From: Fusobacterium necrophorum subsp. necrophorum
GTDB taxonomy: Bacteria; Fusobacteriota; Fusobacteriia; Fusobacteriales; Fusobacteriaceae
Reading direction: 5' to 3'
NCBI RefSeq assembly: GCF_004006635.1
Contig: NZ_CP034842.1
Location: 1,550,001-1,614,000 of the forward strand
Length of the DNA: 64,000 bases
A program made the translations under genes and the position numbers. The notes beneath the pieces were generated by a model that was not told where the DNA came from, searched no databases, and saw nothing but the letters and a program-made list of their open reading frames with translations. Below are positions 45,155 to 54,101 of the stretch, in pieces (the first letter of the stretch is position 1; each line of letters begins with the position of its first letter).

Positions 45155-45952
45155 TTATTGTTTTAAACTTAAAATGACTTCTACTCCACTATGATCTGAA
45201 ATACAGGGATAATTTTTCCCGTTAAAAATAACAAAACTGCTCAGTACTTTTCTTCCTTTATTTAAGAAAATATAGTCCAATCTTTTTTCTTCTCGAGAAT
45301 CTTCCCAACCGCTGATATTTTTATGAACCGTAATTCCATCGTCTTTTTCCTTTGCCAAGACATAACTGTCAAAAAGCCCTTGATTTATTATTTTTTGATA
45401 GGAACTTTTATCATGAACGGCATCCGTATTAAAATCTCCCATCAATATCTTCAAACAGTCTTTATCGGAATGTTTTAAAATAGTCTGAATATTTTTTTCC
45501 ATCTTTTCTTCCCGACAATCCGGTAAATTCATATGACAACTGTAAAATTCTATTTTTTCTCCCTCTATTTCTAATGTTATCTTCACAATTTTACGAGACG
45601 AAATGGAATGAATTGTTTGAGAATCGGTACAATAAAACGCATCTTTCTCTAAAATGGGATGTCTGCTTAATAAAGAAATTCCCTCTTCATAAATATCAAA
45701 ACCGATATGAGAATGACTCCAGAAATATTCATATCTCTCTTCCGTATACTTTCGTATTTTTTTTAATAGCTGATAAAGAAAATTATCTTCTTTCATGTCT
45801 TCCAATACAGGTTTTGACTTTATTTGCTGATTTACCTCCTGCAATGCGACCACATCGTATCTTTTTTCTGCAATAACTTTTGCCAATATTTCCATTTTTT
45901 CCTCTTGATTTTCTTCCAACCAACTATGAACGTTTATTGTTAACAGCTTCAT
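45155..45952 (-). CDS. Endonuclease/exonuclease/phosphatase-family hydrolase
   Basis: 265 residues from the ATG at 45952 (MKLLTINVHSW), preceded by GAGGAAGAGG; an ATG at 45988 would add a charged stretch lacking similarity. Metal-binding motifs LQEVNQQ, LMGDFNTDA and SDHSGVEV show the EEP fold. Members hydrolyse phosphodiesters or phosphomonoesters from DNA to sphingomyelin. Its place between malQ and the PTS gene hints at a sugar-phosphate or signalling role, which is inference. Overlaps malQ by 29 nt. Confidence 0.85.
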   Translation of the reverse strand: MKLLTINVHSWLEENQEEKMEILAKVIAEKRYDVVALQEVNQQIKSKPVLEDMKEDNFLYQLLKKIRKYTEERYEYFWSHSHIGFDIYEEGISLLSRHPILEKDAFYCTDSQTIHSISSRKIVKITLEIEGEKIEFYSCHMNLPDCREEKMEKNIQTILKHSDKDCLKILMGDFNTDAVHDKSSYQKIINQGLFDSYVLAKEKDDGITVHKNISGWEDSREEKRLDYIFLNKGRKVLSSFVIFNGKNYPCISDHSGVEVILSLKQ

Positions 45953-47465
45953 CCTCTTCCTCAACCTTATCTTCTCTTTCTCGTCCATATAATCCTGTCA
46001 TATGACGTAGAAATCCTTTTTTTTCTTCCGTTAATTCTCCTGCTCTCATTCTCCATTCCCAATTTCCTCCCATAACGGATGGAATATTCATTCTGGCCTC
46101 TTTCCCCTTTTCCAATAAATCCTGCATGGTTACGACTGCTAAAACACTGACAGAAGAAAAAATTCCTCGAATCATTGCCTGTGAAATGCTCTCCCCTTCT
46201 CTTATGTTTAAAAATTGACACACATACCGTTTTATTTCTTCCGTTTGTTCTTCAAACCAGGAAGAAACCACAGGATTATCATGGGTTCCTATATAGGATA
46301 TGGAGTTTTGAGTATAATGGTAAGGCAAATCTTTATTTTCAGCTCCTCCTTCGAAAGCGAATTGTAGAATATGCATTCCCGGAAAACCGCAATCTTCTAA
46401 TAATTTTTGAGCTTTTTCATCAATAAAACCTAGATCTTCTGCAATAATAGGAACTTCTCCCAGCTCTTTTTTTATCGTGTCAAACAATTCCAAGCCCGGT
46501 CCCGGCTCCCAGGTTCCTTCTTTGGCTACTACAGCATCCCCGTCAATTTGCCAGTAATCTGAAAAGCCCTTGAAATGATCCATTCGTATCACATCATATA
46601 TTTTTAAGCTTTCCCGAATTCTATCTACCCACCAACTGTATTTTTTCTCTTTCTGTGCTTCCCAGTCATAGATAGGATTCCCCCAAAGCTGACCGTTTGG
46701 ACTGAAATCATCCGCCGGGCAACCGGCAACATATAAAACCTGTCCCTTTTCATCCAACTTAAATAACTCCGGCATAGTCCACATTTCCACACTGTCTTTT
46801 GAAACGTAAATGGGCATATCTCCAATAATTTGAATTCCCTTTTTATTTGCATAATCTTTTAATTTGTGCCATTGGTAAAAGAATAAAAATTGACTGATAT
46901 TATGATATAAAATTTCTTCTTTCAGCATCATTCTATATTTTTCTAAGGAAGCTTTTTCTCTTTTCTGAATTTTCTCATCTTTCCAATCTTGTAATGCCTG
47001 ATTTGAAAAATAACCCTTAATTGCCATATATTCGGAAAAATCATCTAGCCAAAGTCGATTTTCTTTTTGAAATTCTTTCAAAGCAGCCATCCATTTCTTA
47101 CTCTTTTGAAAATTTTGAACCGCTTTTTCCAAGACTAATTTTCTGCTTTCATATACAGCGGAATAATTTACTTTTTCTTCCTCATCTCCATAAAAAAGAG
47201 TTTGATACTCTTCTTCCAACAACAATTTTTCCTCTCGCAACATATCAAAATCTATAAAATTTATATTCCCCGCAATCGCAGAAAAAGACTGATAGGGAGA
47301 ATCTCCATAGCCGGTTGTTGTCAAAGGCAGTATTTGCCAATAACTTTGTTTCGTTTCTTCTAAAAAATCCACAAAACGATATGCCTCTTTTCCAAAAGTT
47401 CCAATGCCAAATTTTCCGGGTAAAGAACTGATATGCAGCAATACTCCACTACTTCTCTTCAACAT
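45924..47465 (-). CDS. malQ: 4-alpha-glucanotransferase (amylomaltase)
   Basis: 513 residues from the ATG at 47465 (MLKRSSGVLLHISSLPG), preceded by GGAGGAATTT; the ATG at 47477 overlaps that site. GH77 motifs: IRMDHFKGFSDYW with the catalytic Asp, EDLGFIDEKAQKLL with the acid/base Glu, and YIGTHDNPVV. The enzyme disproportionates maltodextrins in the cytoplasm. First gene of the leftward maltose operon. Confidence 0.95.
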   Translation of the reverse strand: MLKRSSGVLLHISSLPGKFGIGTFGKEAYRFVDFLEETKQSYWQILPLTTTGYGDSPYQSFSAIAGNINFIDFDMLREEKLLLEEEYQTLFYGDEEEKVNYSAVYESRKLVLEKAVQNFQKSKKWMAALKEFQKENRLWLDDFSEYMAIKGYFSNQALQDWKDEKIQKREKASLEKYRMMLKEEILYHNISQFLFFYQWHKLKDYANKKGIQIIGDMPIYVSKDSVEMWTMPELFKLDEKGQVLYVAGCPADDFSPNGQLWGNPIYDWEAQKEKKYSWWVDRIRESLKIYDVIRMDHFKGFSDYWQIDGDAVVAKEGTWEPGPGLELFDTIKKELGEVPIIAEDLGFIDEKAQKLLEDCGFPGMHILQFAFEGGAENKDLPYHYTQNSISYIGTHDNPVVSSWFEEQTEEIKRYVCQFLNIREGESISQAMIRGIFSSVSVLAVVTMQDLLEKGKEARMNIPSVMGGNWEWRMRAGELTEEKKGFLRHMTGLYGREREDKVEEEDEAVNNKRS

Positions 47466-47500
47466 AAATTCCTCCATTTATTTTTCATATTTTTCATTTT

Positions 47501-47546
47501 ATTATAAATAATTTTGTAAAAAAAAGCAACACATTTACGTAAATGT
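47501..47546 (-). promoter_or_regulatory. malQ promoter with palindromic GntR operator
   Basis: Reading leftward, TTGCTT (47529-47524) and TATAAT (47506-47501) are 17 nt apart. Directly upstream is a perfect 16-bp palindrome ACATTTACGTAAATGT (47531-47546), sited between the malQ promoter and the divergent regulator gene whose own TATAAT is at 47583-47588. It is the probable operator. Confidence 0.8.
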
Positions 47547-47615
47547 TTTATAAATTTTATATTTTCTTTTCTAAAATTGTGGTATAATGTAAAAAAAGGA
47601 AGAAGAAGGAGGACT

Positions 47616-48329
47616 ATGAGTAAATATATAGAAGTATATCAAGATATTAAGAAAAAAATTGAAAATGGGGAATTCAAAAGAGGGGAAGAGCTTGTCAGTG
47701 AAACCGAACTCTCAAAACAATATTCTTATTCTAAAGATACGATTCGAAAATCTCTTTCTTTATTGGAAATGAACGGTTATATTCAAAAAATAAAGGGAAA
47801 AAATTCTAAAGTATTAGGTCATGGAAGAATGAAAAATACATTTTTAGGAAGCATTCAAACTTCGCAAGAATTGAATCAAAGCCAGAAATACTCTATCCAA
47901 AACCATATTATTTCCTTGGAAAAAATTCCGGCAAGCACAAAGCTGATGGAAATTTTTTCCATTGATTCTCCAAAAATGTTTTATAAAGTGATTCGCAGCC
48001 GTTCTATTGATGGAGAACATTTGGAATTTGATGTTTTTTATTTCGATCAAAGCCTGGTTCCCAAGTTGACAAAAAAGATTGTGGAAAAATCCATCTATGA
48101 ATATTTGGAAAATCATCTAAACTTAAAAATTAGCCATTCACGTCGTGAAATCTTTTTTCGATATGCTACAGAAGAAGAGAAAAAGTACATGGATCTAAAA
48201 AATTTTGACATGGTAGCTGTCATTGAAAGTGTCACTTATCTCTCTAACGGAAGTGTTCTGCAATACGGAACAACCAGCTATCGTCCCGATAAATTCAGTT
48301 TTATCAGTATTGCAAAAAGAAATAAATAA
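47616..48329 (+). CDS. GntR-family (TreR/UTRA type) sugar regulator
   Basis: 237 residues from the ATG at 47616 (MSKYIEVYQDIKKKIE), preceded by AAGGAGGAC; 47577 is an upstream artefact. Winged HTH (ELVSETELSKQYSYSKDTIRKSLSLLEMNGYIQK, about 25-60) plus a UTRA effector domain (about 80-235) that binds a sugar phosphate in relatives such as TreR. Divergent from malQ with the palindrome between them, so it likely represses the malQ-EEP-PTS operon and itself. Confidence 0.9.
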   Translation: MSKYIEVYQDIKKKIENGEFKRGEELVSETELSKQYSYSKDTIRKSLSLLEMNGYIQKIKGKNSKVLGHGRMKNTFLGSIQTSQELNQSQKYSIQNHIISLEKIPASTKLMEIFSIDSPKMFYKVIRSRSIDGEHLEFDVFYFDQSLVPKLTKKIVEKSIYEYLENHLNLKISHSRREIFFRYATEEEKKYMDLKNFDMVAVIESVTYLSNGSVLQYGTTSYRPDKFSFISIAKRNK

Positions 48330-48340
48330 AAATAATATAA

Positions 48341-48376
48341 AAAAGGCTAACTCAAAATCCGATGAGATAGCCTTTT
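48341..48376 (+). terminator. Bidirectional terminator between regulator and META gene
   Basis: Stem AAAAGGCTAACTC / GAGATAGCCTTTT with a 10-nt loop; T-runs on both strands. Confidence 0.75.
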
Positions 48377-48433
48377 CTTCAATAGTCTACTATATTTTTT
48401 TATGTTTGCTTCCTATGTCTCCCTTTTTCTTGA

Positions 48434-48862
48434 TTATTTGATTCGCTGAAAGATTAATTTTTCTTGAAACGGAGTGCTTAACACCAAGTTTTCTCCCTCA
48501 AAATAAATACTGTCCGAATCTTTTAAAAGAGTCAGATACTTCACTTGGAGGATTCTTTGCTCCTGTACCCCCTTATGTTCTGTCGTGAAAACCTCTCCTA
48601 CTTTTAATTTTCCATTTTCAAGCTGAGCCTGTCCCCAAAAACGATTTAAGCCTGTATATCCATAGATACGATTCCGAATATCAAAACCCAAAGTAATCTT
48701 ATTTCCACCAAAAGGACTAATCATTTTATATTCTCTTCCAAGCAATTCCTGATAAGAAAGTACTACCGTTTTTTCGACTTCCTTTACGGGTTCTGCTGCT
48801 ATACTATGAATACTACATAAAGAAAATAGCAACACCATAATTATCATCCATTTTTTTCCCAT
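48434..48862 (-). CDS. META-domain (HslJ-like) secreted protein
   Basis: 142 residues with an N-terminal signal (MIIMVLLFSLCSIHSIAAEP). Segment GYTGLNRFWGQAQLENGKLKVG matches the META/DUF306 core in which a GxNxxxG-like turn recurs. Function is unknown; relatives are linked to heat or drug tolerance. Its ATG coincides with the end of the cyclophilin gene (shared base), so they are co-translated. Confidence 0.75.
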   Translation of the reverse strand: MGKKWMIIMVLLFSLCSIHSIAAEPVKEVEKTVVLSYQELLGREYKMISPFGGNKITLGFDIRNRIYGYTGLNRFWGQAQLENGKLKVGEVFTTEHKGVQEQRILQVKYLTLLKDSDSIYFEGENLVLSTPFQEKLIFQRIK

Positions 48863-49671
48863 TATTCCGTTACCTCTTTTTTATTTTGAAACATATTTCC
48901 AACGGCACGAATCAATTTAGGAATCGGATACTCAAATTGAGAAGAATTTTTCTTGTCATCTCTGGTAAAAATTCTATCCAATTCTGCCTGATATTCTTTG
49001 ATTTGTTCCGGTGTAGGATCTGCAATCGGATATTTCTTCAAATTCGGATACAATTCGTCAATTCTTTCATTCCATGCTTCCACTTGATATTTATTCAAAG
49101 ATAAAATCAAATCGACATCTCCTGTGAATTTCACCTCTTTAATCACGTCTCCCACTTCCAATTTTCTAATTTTTTGGAAATCGGCTTCTGATTTAATCTC
49201 TCCAAAAATAGTGTGTAAACCGTTCAACCAATCCGCAGGATATAAGGTGAAAAAGAATTGAGAACCTCCCGTATTCGGCCCTGCATTTGCCATAGCCAAC
49301 ATTCCATATTGGTAGAAATCCAACCATTCTACAAATTCGTCAGGAATGGTATACCCCGGTCCTCCCGTTCCCGTTCCTGTAGGATCTCCCGCTTGTACCA
49401 CAAAATTTTCAACAGCACGAGTTACTTTTGTTTCATCATAAAATCCTCTTTTTGCCAAATTAATAAAGTTCGCAACCGTAATTGGTGCTGCTTCCGGATA
49501 TAAATAGAAGTCAATCTCTCCCTGTGTGGTTACAAAGGTTGCAACAATATTGTTATACCTAGCACTTGTATCAGTAAATAATTTTTTGGTATCTTTCACC
49601 ACTTCATTGGCACAAGATGTCAGTAAAATCATTGTGAACATTGCCAAAAACAACTTTACTAATTTTTTCAT
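48862..49671 (-). CDS. Cyclophilin-type peptidyl-prolyl isomerase lipoprotein
   Basis: 269 residues. Lipoprotein signal with lipobox LTSC (Cys20), then a cyclophilin core: TVANFINLAKRGFYDETKV, VQAGDPTGTGTGGPGYTIPDE, MLAMANAGPNTGGSQFFFTL and NGLHTIFGEI. A C-terminal helical extension (about 200-269) is unique. Catalyses proline isomerisation for folding of periplasmic or outer-membrane proteins. A promoter lies 50 nt upstream. Confidence 0.92.
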   Translation of the reverse strand: MKKLVKLFLAMFTMILLTSCANEVVKDTKKLFTDTSARYNNIVATFVTTQGEIDFYLYPEAAPITVANFINLAKRGFYDETKVTRAVENFVVQAGDPTGTGTGGPGYTIPDEFVEWLDFYQYGMLAMANAGPNTGGSQFFFTLYPADWLNGLHTIFGEIKSEADFQKIRKLEVGDVIKEVKFTGDVDLILSLNKYQVEAWNERIDELYPNLKKYPIADPTPEQIKEYQAELDRIFTRDDKKNSSQFEYPIPKLIRAVGNMFQNKKEVTE

Positions 49672-49723
49672 AAATATAGACCTCCTAAGTTTGTTTTTAA
49701 GTCTTTTCTACATAGCTGTTATT

Positions 49724-49752
49724 ATTATACCCGGATTTTTTGGAAATAACAA
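49724..49752 (-). promoter_or_regulatory. Promoter of the cyclophilin-META operon
   Basis: Leftward TTGTTA (49752-49747) and TATAAT (49729-49724), 17-nt spacing. Confidence 0.65.
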
Positions 49753-49759
49753 GCTTTTG

Positions 49760-50533
49760 TTAACTGATAACATTTTTTTGTAACTTTTTCGTTGAAATTG
49801 TTAGCACAATCGATAAAGCTATCAATATGACGGAAAGGGCATTAATGACCGGAGACACTCCCAAACGTATCATAGAGTAAATCCGAAGCGGCAGGGTGGA
49901 AGAACCCGGTCCCGCCACAAAAAAAGTAATGACAAAATCGTCAAAGGATAAGGTCACCGCCATTAAAAATCCCGAAATGATTGCCGGAAACAACATAGGT
50001 AAAATAACTTTTTGGAAAGCCTGTCTTTCTGTTGCTCCCAAATCGTAAGCGGCTTCCACAACCGAATAATCAAATTCCTCCAATCTTGCCATCACTATGA
50101 ATAAGACATAAGGAATATTAAAGGTCGTATGAGCGATAAAAATTGTCAATAACCCCAATTTCCAATGAATACTGGCAAACATAATCAACAAGGACACCCC
50201 GATGATAATATCGGGTACTACCAAGGGAAGCACGGTCAATAGCTGTAAGTATTTTTTACTCTTAAAGCTATACCATTTCAATGCAATGGCTCCTAAGGTT
50301 CCAATGACCGTCGAAAGCAAACCGGAAACAACGGCAACTCCGATACTGTAACGAAACGCCTGCCAAATATTTTCCGAATAGGTAAAGAGCTCCCGATACC
50401 AACGCAAAGAAAATCCCTTCCAAACCATAGACTTCCCGTCATTAAAAGAATAGACAACCAAAACCAGAAGAGGTAAATAGAAAAATAACATGGTAATACA
50501 AAAGAAAAAGAAAGAAGTTCTTCGTTTATTCAT
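49760..50533 (-). CDS. potC: Spermidine/putrescine ABC permease PotC
   Basis: 257 residues, six membrane segments; EAA loop VEAAYDLGATERQAFQKVILPMLFPAIISG identifies a binding-protein-dependent permease. N-terminus FYLPLLVLVVYSFNDGKSMVWKG is typical PotC. Overlaps potB by 8 nt. No potD follows: the next gene is the cyclophilin. Confidence 0.92.
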   Translation of the reverse strand: MNKRRTSFFFFCITMLFFYLPLLVLVVYSFNDGKSMVWKGFSLRWYRELFTYSENIWQAFRYSIGVAVVSGLLSTVIGTLGAIALKWYSFKSKKYLQLLTVLPLVVPDIIIGVSLLIMFASIHWKLGLLTIFIAHTTFNIPYVLFIVMARLEEFDYSVVEAAYDLGATERQAFQKVILPMLFPAIISGFLMAVTLSFDDFVITFFVAGPGSSTLPLRIYSMIRLGVSPVINALSVILIALSIVLTISTKKLQKNVIS

Positions 50534-51371
50534 TTTCTTCTCTGACCTCCTTTCTGTTCATTTTTGAAAAAATCCAAACCGCTATGCTCGTAATGATGAT
50601 TAAGGAAGCGGAAATGGTGGATGCCAAAGGCCAGTTTCTTGTAATGGTTAAGTGTTGGGCAATAATATTTCCTAACATCGTGGCATTCGTCCCTCCCACT
50701 AACTTCGGAACGGCATAAGAGCCCAAAGAAGGGATTAAAGTAAATAAGGTTGCCGCTATGATTCCGGATTTAATATTCGGAAGAAATACTTTAAAAAATG
50801 CCTGACAGTTTGTAGCTCCTAAATCCCTTGCAGCCTCCAATAAAGAAAAATCAAATTTTTCAACAACTGCATACAAAGGTAAAATAGCAAAGGGTAAACT
50901 TGTGTATACAGAAATAAGAATTACCGCAGCCGGATTATACAAAAATTTAATCGGCTGTTCCAAAATATGAAATTTTATCAAAAGAGAATTGAAAAAACCG
51001 TTACTTCCCAAAAGAGAAATCCACGAGTAAATTCTCACTAAAAAATTCGTCCAAAAAGGAATAATCACTAAAAACAACAATTCCTGTTTATACCGGGAAC
51101 GAGCAATATAATAAGCAACCGGTATGGAAAAAAATACCGTGAAAAGAGTAATCCATACTGAAATATAAATCGTTTTCCATAATACGGTCAAAAAGACTTT
51201 ATCTCGAAAAATAGAAAAAGCAGCCATAGAGAAGGAAAACTCAACTCCACCGTAGGTTCCTTTTTTTAAAAAAGCGTAAGATAACACAATCAACATAGGA
51301 ATCATAAAAAACAAAGTCAGCCACAAAGTAATAGGCAAAGTATAAAAATATTTTTTCTTGCTATGTTTCAC
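50526..51371 (-). CDS. potB: Spermidine/putrescine ABC permease PotB
   Basis: 281 residues with six membrane segments and the EAA loop LLEAARDLGATNCQAFFKVFLPNIKSGI. N-terminus WLTLFFMIPMLIVLSYAFLKKG fits PotB. Starts one base after potA and pairs with PotC to form the membrane channel. Confidence 0.92.
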   Translation of the reverse strand: MKHSKKKYFYTLPITLWLTLFFMIPMLIVLSYAFLKKGTYGGVEFSFSMAAFSIFRDKVFLTVLWKTIYISVWITLFTVFFSIPVAYYIARSRYKQELLFLVIIPFWTNFLVRIYSWISLLGSNGFFNSLLIKFHILEQPIKFLYNPAAVILISVYTSLPFAILPLYAVVEKFDFSLLEAARDLGATNCQAFFKVFLPNIKSGIIAATLFTLIPSLGSYAVPKLVGGTNATMLGNIIAQHLTITRNWPLASTISASLIIITSIAVWIFSKMNRKEVREENE

Positions 51372-51372
51372 T

Positions 51373-52512
51373 CTAGCTCACCTCTATTAAAAAGCCGTCG
51401 TCGGCATCCCATGAAATGAAAGCGTCTTCATCCCACCAAATAGCAGCTTCATCGTTATCATCAAAATAGACGGCATGTTGTTGAAACACTTTGAAAGTGT
51501 ACTGCTCTTTCTGACACAAATGCACAAAATATTTACTTTGGAAGCCTGTGTAAATCAATTCATTGACATAGACAGGCAAGGTGTTAATCGTAGAGCGTCT
51601 TCCTCTGGGTTTTGTTTTGGTCAATTTAATTTTTTCGGGACGAATCGAAACTTTGACATGATTTCCAATCTCCACCGCCTTATCTTGTTCAATGATCAAC
51701 TCTCCCAAGTCCTCGGTACGAATTTTTGCAAAATTATTTTCCAAGAGTTCAATGACTTCTCCCTCCAAGAAATTATTATCTCCTAAAAAATCAGCCACAA
51801 ACATATTTGCCGGAGATTCATACACTTCCGCCGGAGTTCCGATTTGTAAAATTTCTCCTTGGTTCATCACGGCAATTCTATCCGAAATGGAAAGAGCTTC
51901 CTGTTGGTCGTGAGTGATAAAAATAAAAGTAATTCCAACCTCTTCATGAATTAAGTCCAATTCCAGTAACAAATTTTGTCGCAATTTTGCGTCCAAAGCG
52001 GACAAAGGTTCATCCAATAACAAAACTCCCGGCTTATTAATCAAAGCTCTTGCAATGGCAACTCTTTGTTGTTGCCCTCCGGAAAGCTGACTGGGCTTTT
52101 TCTTCATATGTTCTTCCAATCCCACGAGAGAAATATATTTTTTCACTTCTTCTTCAATAATTTTTTCTTCTACTTTTTTTAAACGCAACGGAAAAGCGAC
52201 ATTTTCATATACTGTTAAATGAGGAAACAGGGAGTATTTTTGAAAAATGGTATTTACATTTCTCAAATTCGGGGGTAAATCCAATAGATTTTCCTCTCCT
52301 AGATAAATAGCTCCTTCATCTGCCGGAATAAAACCTGCTATCATTCGAAGTAAGGTTGTCTTTCCACAACCGGAAGGACCTAAAATAGAGAAAAACTCTC
52401 CTTGATTTATTGTGAAATTGATGTCTTTTAACACTTCAACTCCATCAAAACTTTTACGAACATGTTCGATTCGAATATCCTTTTTTTCCAATCTTTGTTT
52501 AACCTCCACCAT
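51373..52512 (-). CDS. potA: Spermidine/putrescine ABC ATP-binding protein PotA
   Basis: 379 residues. Walker A LGPSGCGKTTLLRMIAG, signature LSGGQQQRVAIARAL, Walker B VLLLDEPLSALD and THDQ are clear; the C-terminal TOBE region (about 280-379) is typical of PotA. The start at 52512 lacks a strong ribosome site; a TTG a few codons in, after GGAGG, is possible. Heads the potABC operon. Confidence 0.92.
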   Translation of the reverse strand: MVEVKQRLEKKDIRIEHVRKSFDGVEVLKDINFTINQGEFFSILGPSGCGKTTLLRMIAGFIPADEGAIYLGEENLLDLPPNLRNVNTIFQKYSLFPHLTVYENVAFPLRLKKVEEKIIEEEVKKYISLVGLEEHMKKKPSQLSGGQQQRVAIARALINKPGVLLLDEPLSALDAKLRQNLLLELDLIHEEVGITFIFITHDQQEALSISDRIAVMNQGEILQIGTPAEVYESPANMFVADFLGDNNFLEGEVIELLENNFAKIRTEDLGELIIEQDKAVEIGNHVKVSIRPEKIKLTKTKPRGRRSTINTLPVYVNELIYTGFQSKYFVHLCQKEQYTFKVFQQHAVYFDDNDEAAIWWDEDAFISWDADDGFLIEVS

Positions 52513-52631
52513 ATAAAATTCTCTACCTTATTTATAATATCATATTTTCTAATCAAATTAAATAAAAAGTTGAATTTTGAAAAAAAATAATATAAATTAA
52601 TAAGTAAGAGAAGGATTAGGAGGCGATATCT

Positions 52632-53654
52632 ATGACATTACAAGAAGTATATCAAAAAGCACGTGGCAGAATGAAAGGATTTTGTTCTATTTGTCCGGAG
52701 TGCAACGGAAAAGTCTGTGCAGGAAAAGTACCGGGAATGGGAGGTTGTGGAAGCGGATTTTCTTTTCAACACAATTATACGACCTTGAAGGCCCTTCATC
52801 TACAGATGAGATGTTTACACCAAGTGAAAGACCCGAAAACAGCAGTGGAAATCTTTGGACAAAATTTATCCATGCCTATTTTAGGAGCTCCTATCACAGG
52901 AACCAAATTTAATTTTGGAGGTTATGTCACACAGGAAGAATTCTGTGATGATATTATTTTGGGTGCAAAAGCGGCAGGAACTTTGGCTATGATTGGTGAC
53001 ACGGGAGATCCCGCTGCCTATGAAGCGGGGATTGCTTCCTTAAAAAAAGCAAAAGGCTTGGGAATTGCCATTATCAAACCGAGACACAACGAAGAAATTA
53101 TCAAGAGAATTCGTCTTGCAGAAGAGGCTTCCGCCATTGCTGTCGGGATTGATTTGGATGGAGCCGGTCTATTAACCATGAAACTTTTCCATCAACCGGT
53201 CGAACCGAAATCTATCGAAGATTTAAAAATATTGGTTCAATCCACAAAACTTCCCTTCCTTGTCAAAGGAATTTTAAGTGTAGAGGAGGCAAAGGCCTGT
53301 GTGGAAGCGGGAGTACATGCCATTGTCGTTTCCAATCATGGAGGTAGAGTTTTGGATGATTGTATTTCTCCGGTGGAAGTTCTACAAGAAATCGTAAAAG
53401 AAGTGGGAGACAAGATTATCGTTTTGGCAGACGGAAACGTAAGAAGCGGAGAAGATGTGTTGAAATATTTGTCTTTAGGAGCGAAAGCCGTCTTGGTGGG
53501 AAGACCTTGTATCTGGGCCTCCGTCGGAAATCGCCAATCGGGGATCGAAACCTTATTTCATGAATTACAGGCACAACTATACAAGGCTATGTTGATGACG
53601 GGAAATGCTTCCGTGAATAGCATTGCTCCGAATACTATTTTTAAAAATGCTTAA
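52632..53654 (+). CDS. FMN-dependent alpha-hydroxy-acid oxidising protein
   Basis: 340 residues. TIM-barrel FMN site ISVVSNHGGRVLDD-type motif is present as AIVVSNHGGRVLDD (catalytic His-Gly-Gly-Arg) and DGNVRSGEDVLKYLSLGAKAVLVGR; PFLVKGILSVEEA supplies the active-site Lys. An unusual N-terminal cysteine cluster (CSICPECNGKVCAGKVPGMG) distinguishes this subgroup from lactate oxidase and suggests an iron-sulfur or zinc site. Probably acts on L-lactate or a similar hydroxy acid. Site AGGAGGCG; monocistronic. Confidence 0.88.
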   Translation: MTLQEVYQKARGRMKGFCSICPECNGKVCAGKVPGMGGCGSGFSFQHNYTTLKALHLQMRCLHQVKDPKTAVEIFGQNLSMPILGAPITGTKFNFGGYVTQEEFCDDIILGAKAAGTLAMIGDTGDPAAYEAGIASLKKAKGLGIAIIKPRHNEEIIKRIRLAEEASAIAVGIDLDGAGLLTMKLFHQPVEPKSIEDLKILVQSTKLPFLVKGILSVEEAKACVEAGVHAIVVSNHGGRVLDDCISPVEVLQEIVKEVGDKIIVLADGNVRSGEDVLKYLSLGAKAVLVGRPCIWASVGNRQSGIETLFHELQAQLYKAMLMTGNASVNSIAPNTIFKNA

Positions 53655-53695
53655 TTTTCGGACATCCTTGCCAAACTTTTATACACAAATATTGG

Positions 53696-53725
53696 TTGAC
53701 AAAAAGGAGAAGATTATCTTATAAT
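53696..53725 (+). promoter_or_regulatory. Strong promoter of ptsHI
   Basis: Consensus TTGACA (53696-53701) and TATAAT (53720-53725) with 18-nt spacing, about 45 nt before ptsH. Confidence 0.85.
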
Positions 53726-53771
53726 ATTTACGAAGAATTATATTATATGTATATGAAAGGGTTGATAGATT

Positions 53772-54035
53772 ATGGCAAATAAAACGGTAGAAATTACAAA
53801 CGAAACTGGATTACATACAAGACCCGGAAACGAGTTTGTAAGTTTGGCAAAAACGTTCTCTTCTCAAATTGAAGTGGAAAATGAAGCCGGAAAAAAAGTA
53901 AAAGGAACATCTCTATTAAAACTTCTTTCTTTGGGAATTAAGAAAGGAAGCAAGGTAACCGTTCATGCAGAAGGAGAAGACGCAGAACAAGCAGTAGAAC
54001 AATTGGCAAATCTACTTGAAAATTTAAAAGACTAA
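53772..54035 (+). CDS. ptsH: Phosphocarrier protein HPr
   Basis: 87 residues. Phospho-His15 lies in ETGLHTRPG and the regulatory Ser46 in VKGTSLLKLLSLGI. The Ala usual after His (LHARPA) is Thr and Gly here. It passes phosphate from enzyme I to EII proteins such as the maltose EIICB at 43569. Regulatory Ser suggests an HPr kinase elsewhere in the genome. Confidence 0.95.
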   Translation: MANKTVEITNETGLHTRPGNEFVSLAKTFSSQIEVENEAGKKVKGTSLLKLLSLGIKKGSKVTVHAEGEDAEQAVEQLANLLENLKD

Positions 54036-54052
54036 GAGCTAATATGAATTGG

Positions 54053-54082
54053 ATAGAGGATTTAAAATCCTCTATTTTTTTT
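54053..54082 (+). terminator. Terminator between ptsH and ptsI
   Basis: Stem ATAGAGGATTT / AAATCCTCTAT with almost no loop, then eight T. Directly precedes the ptsI ribosome site, so it probably attenuates ptsI relative to ptsH. Confidence 0.8.
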
Positions 54083-54101
54083 AGGAAACAAGGAGTGGTT
54101 T

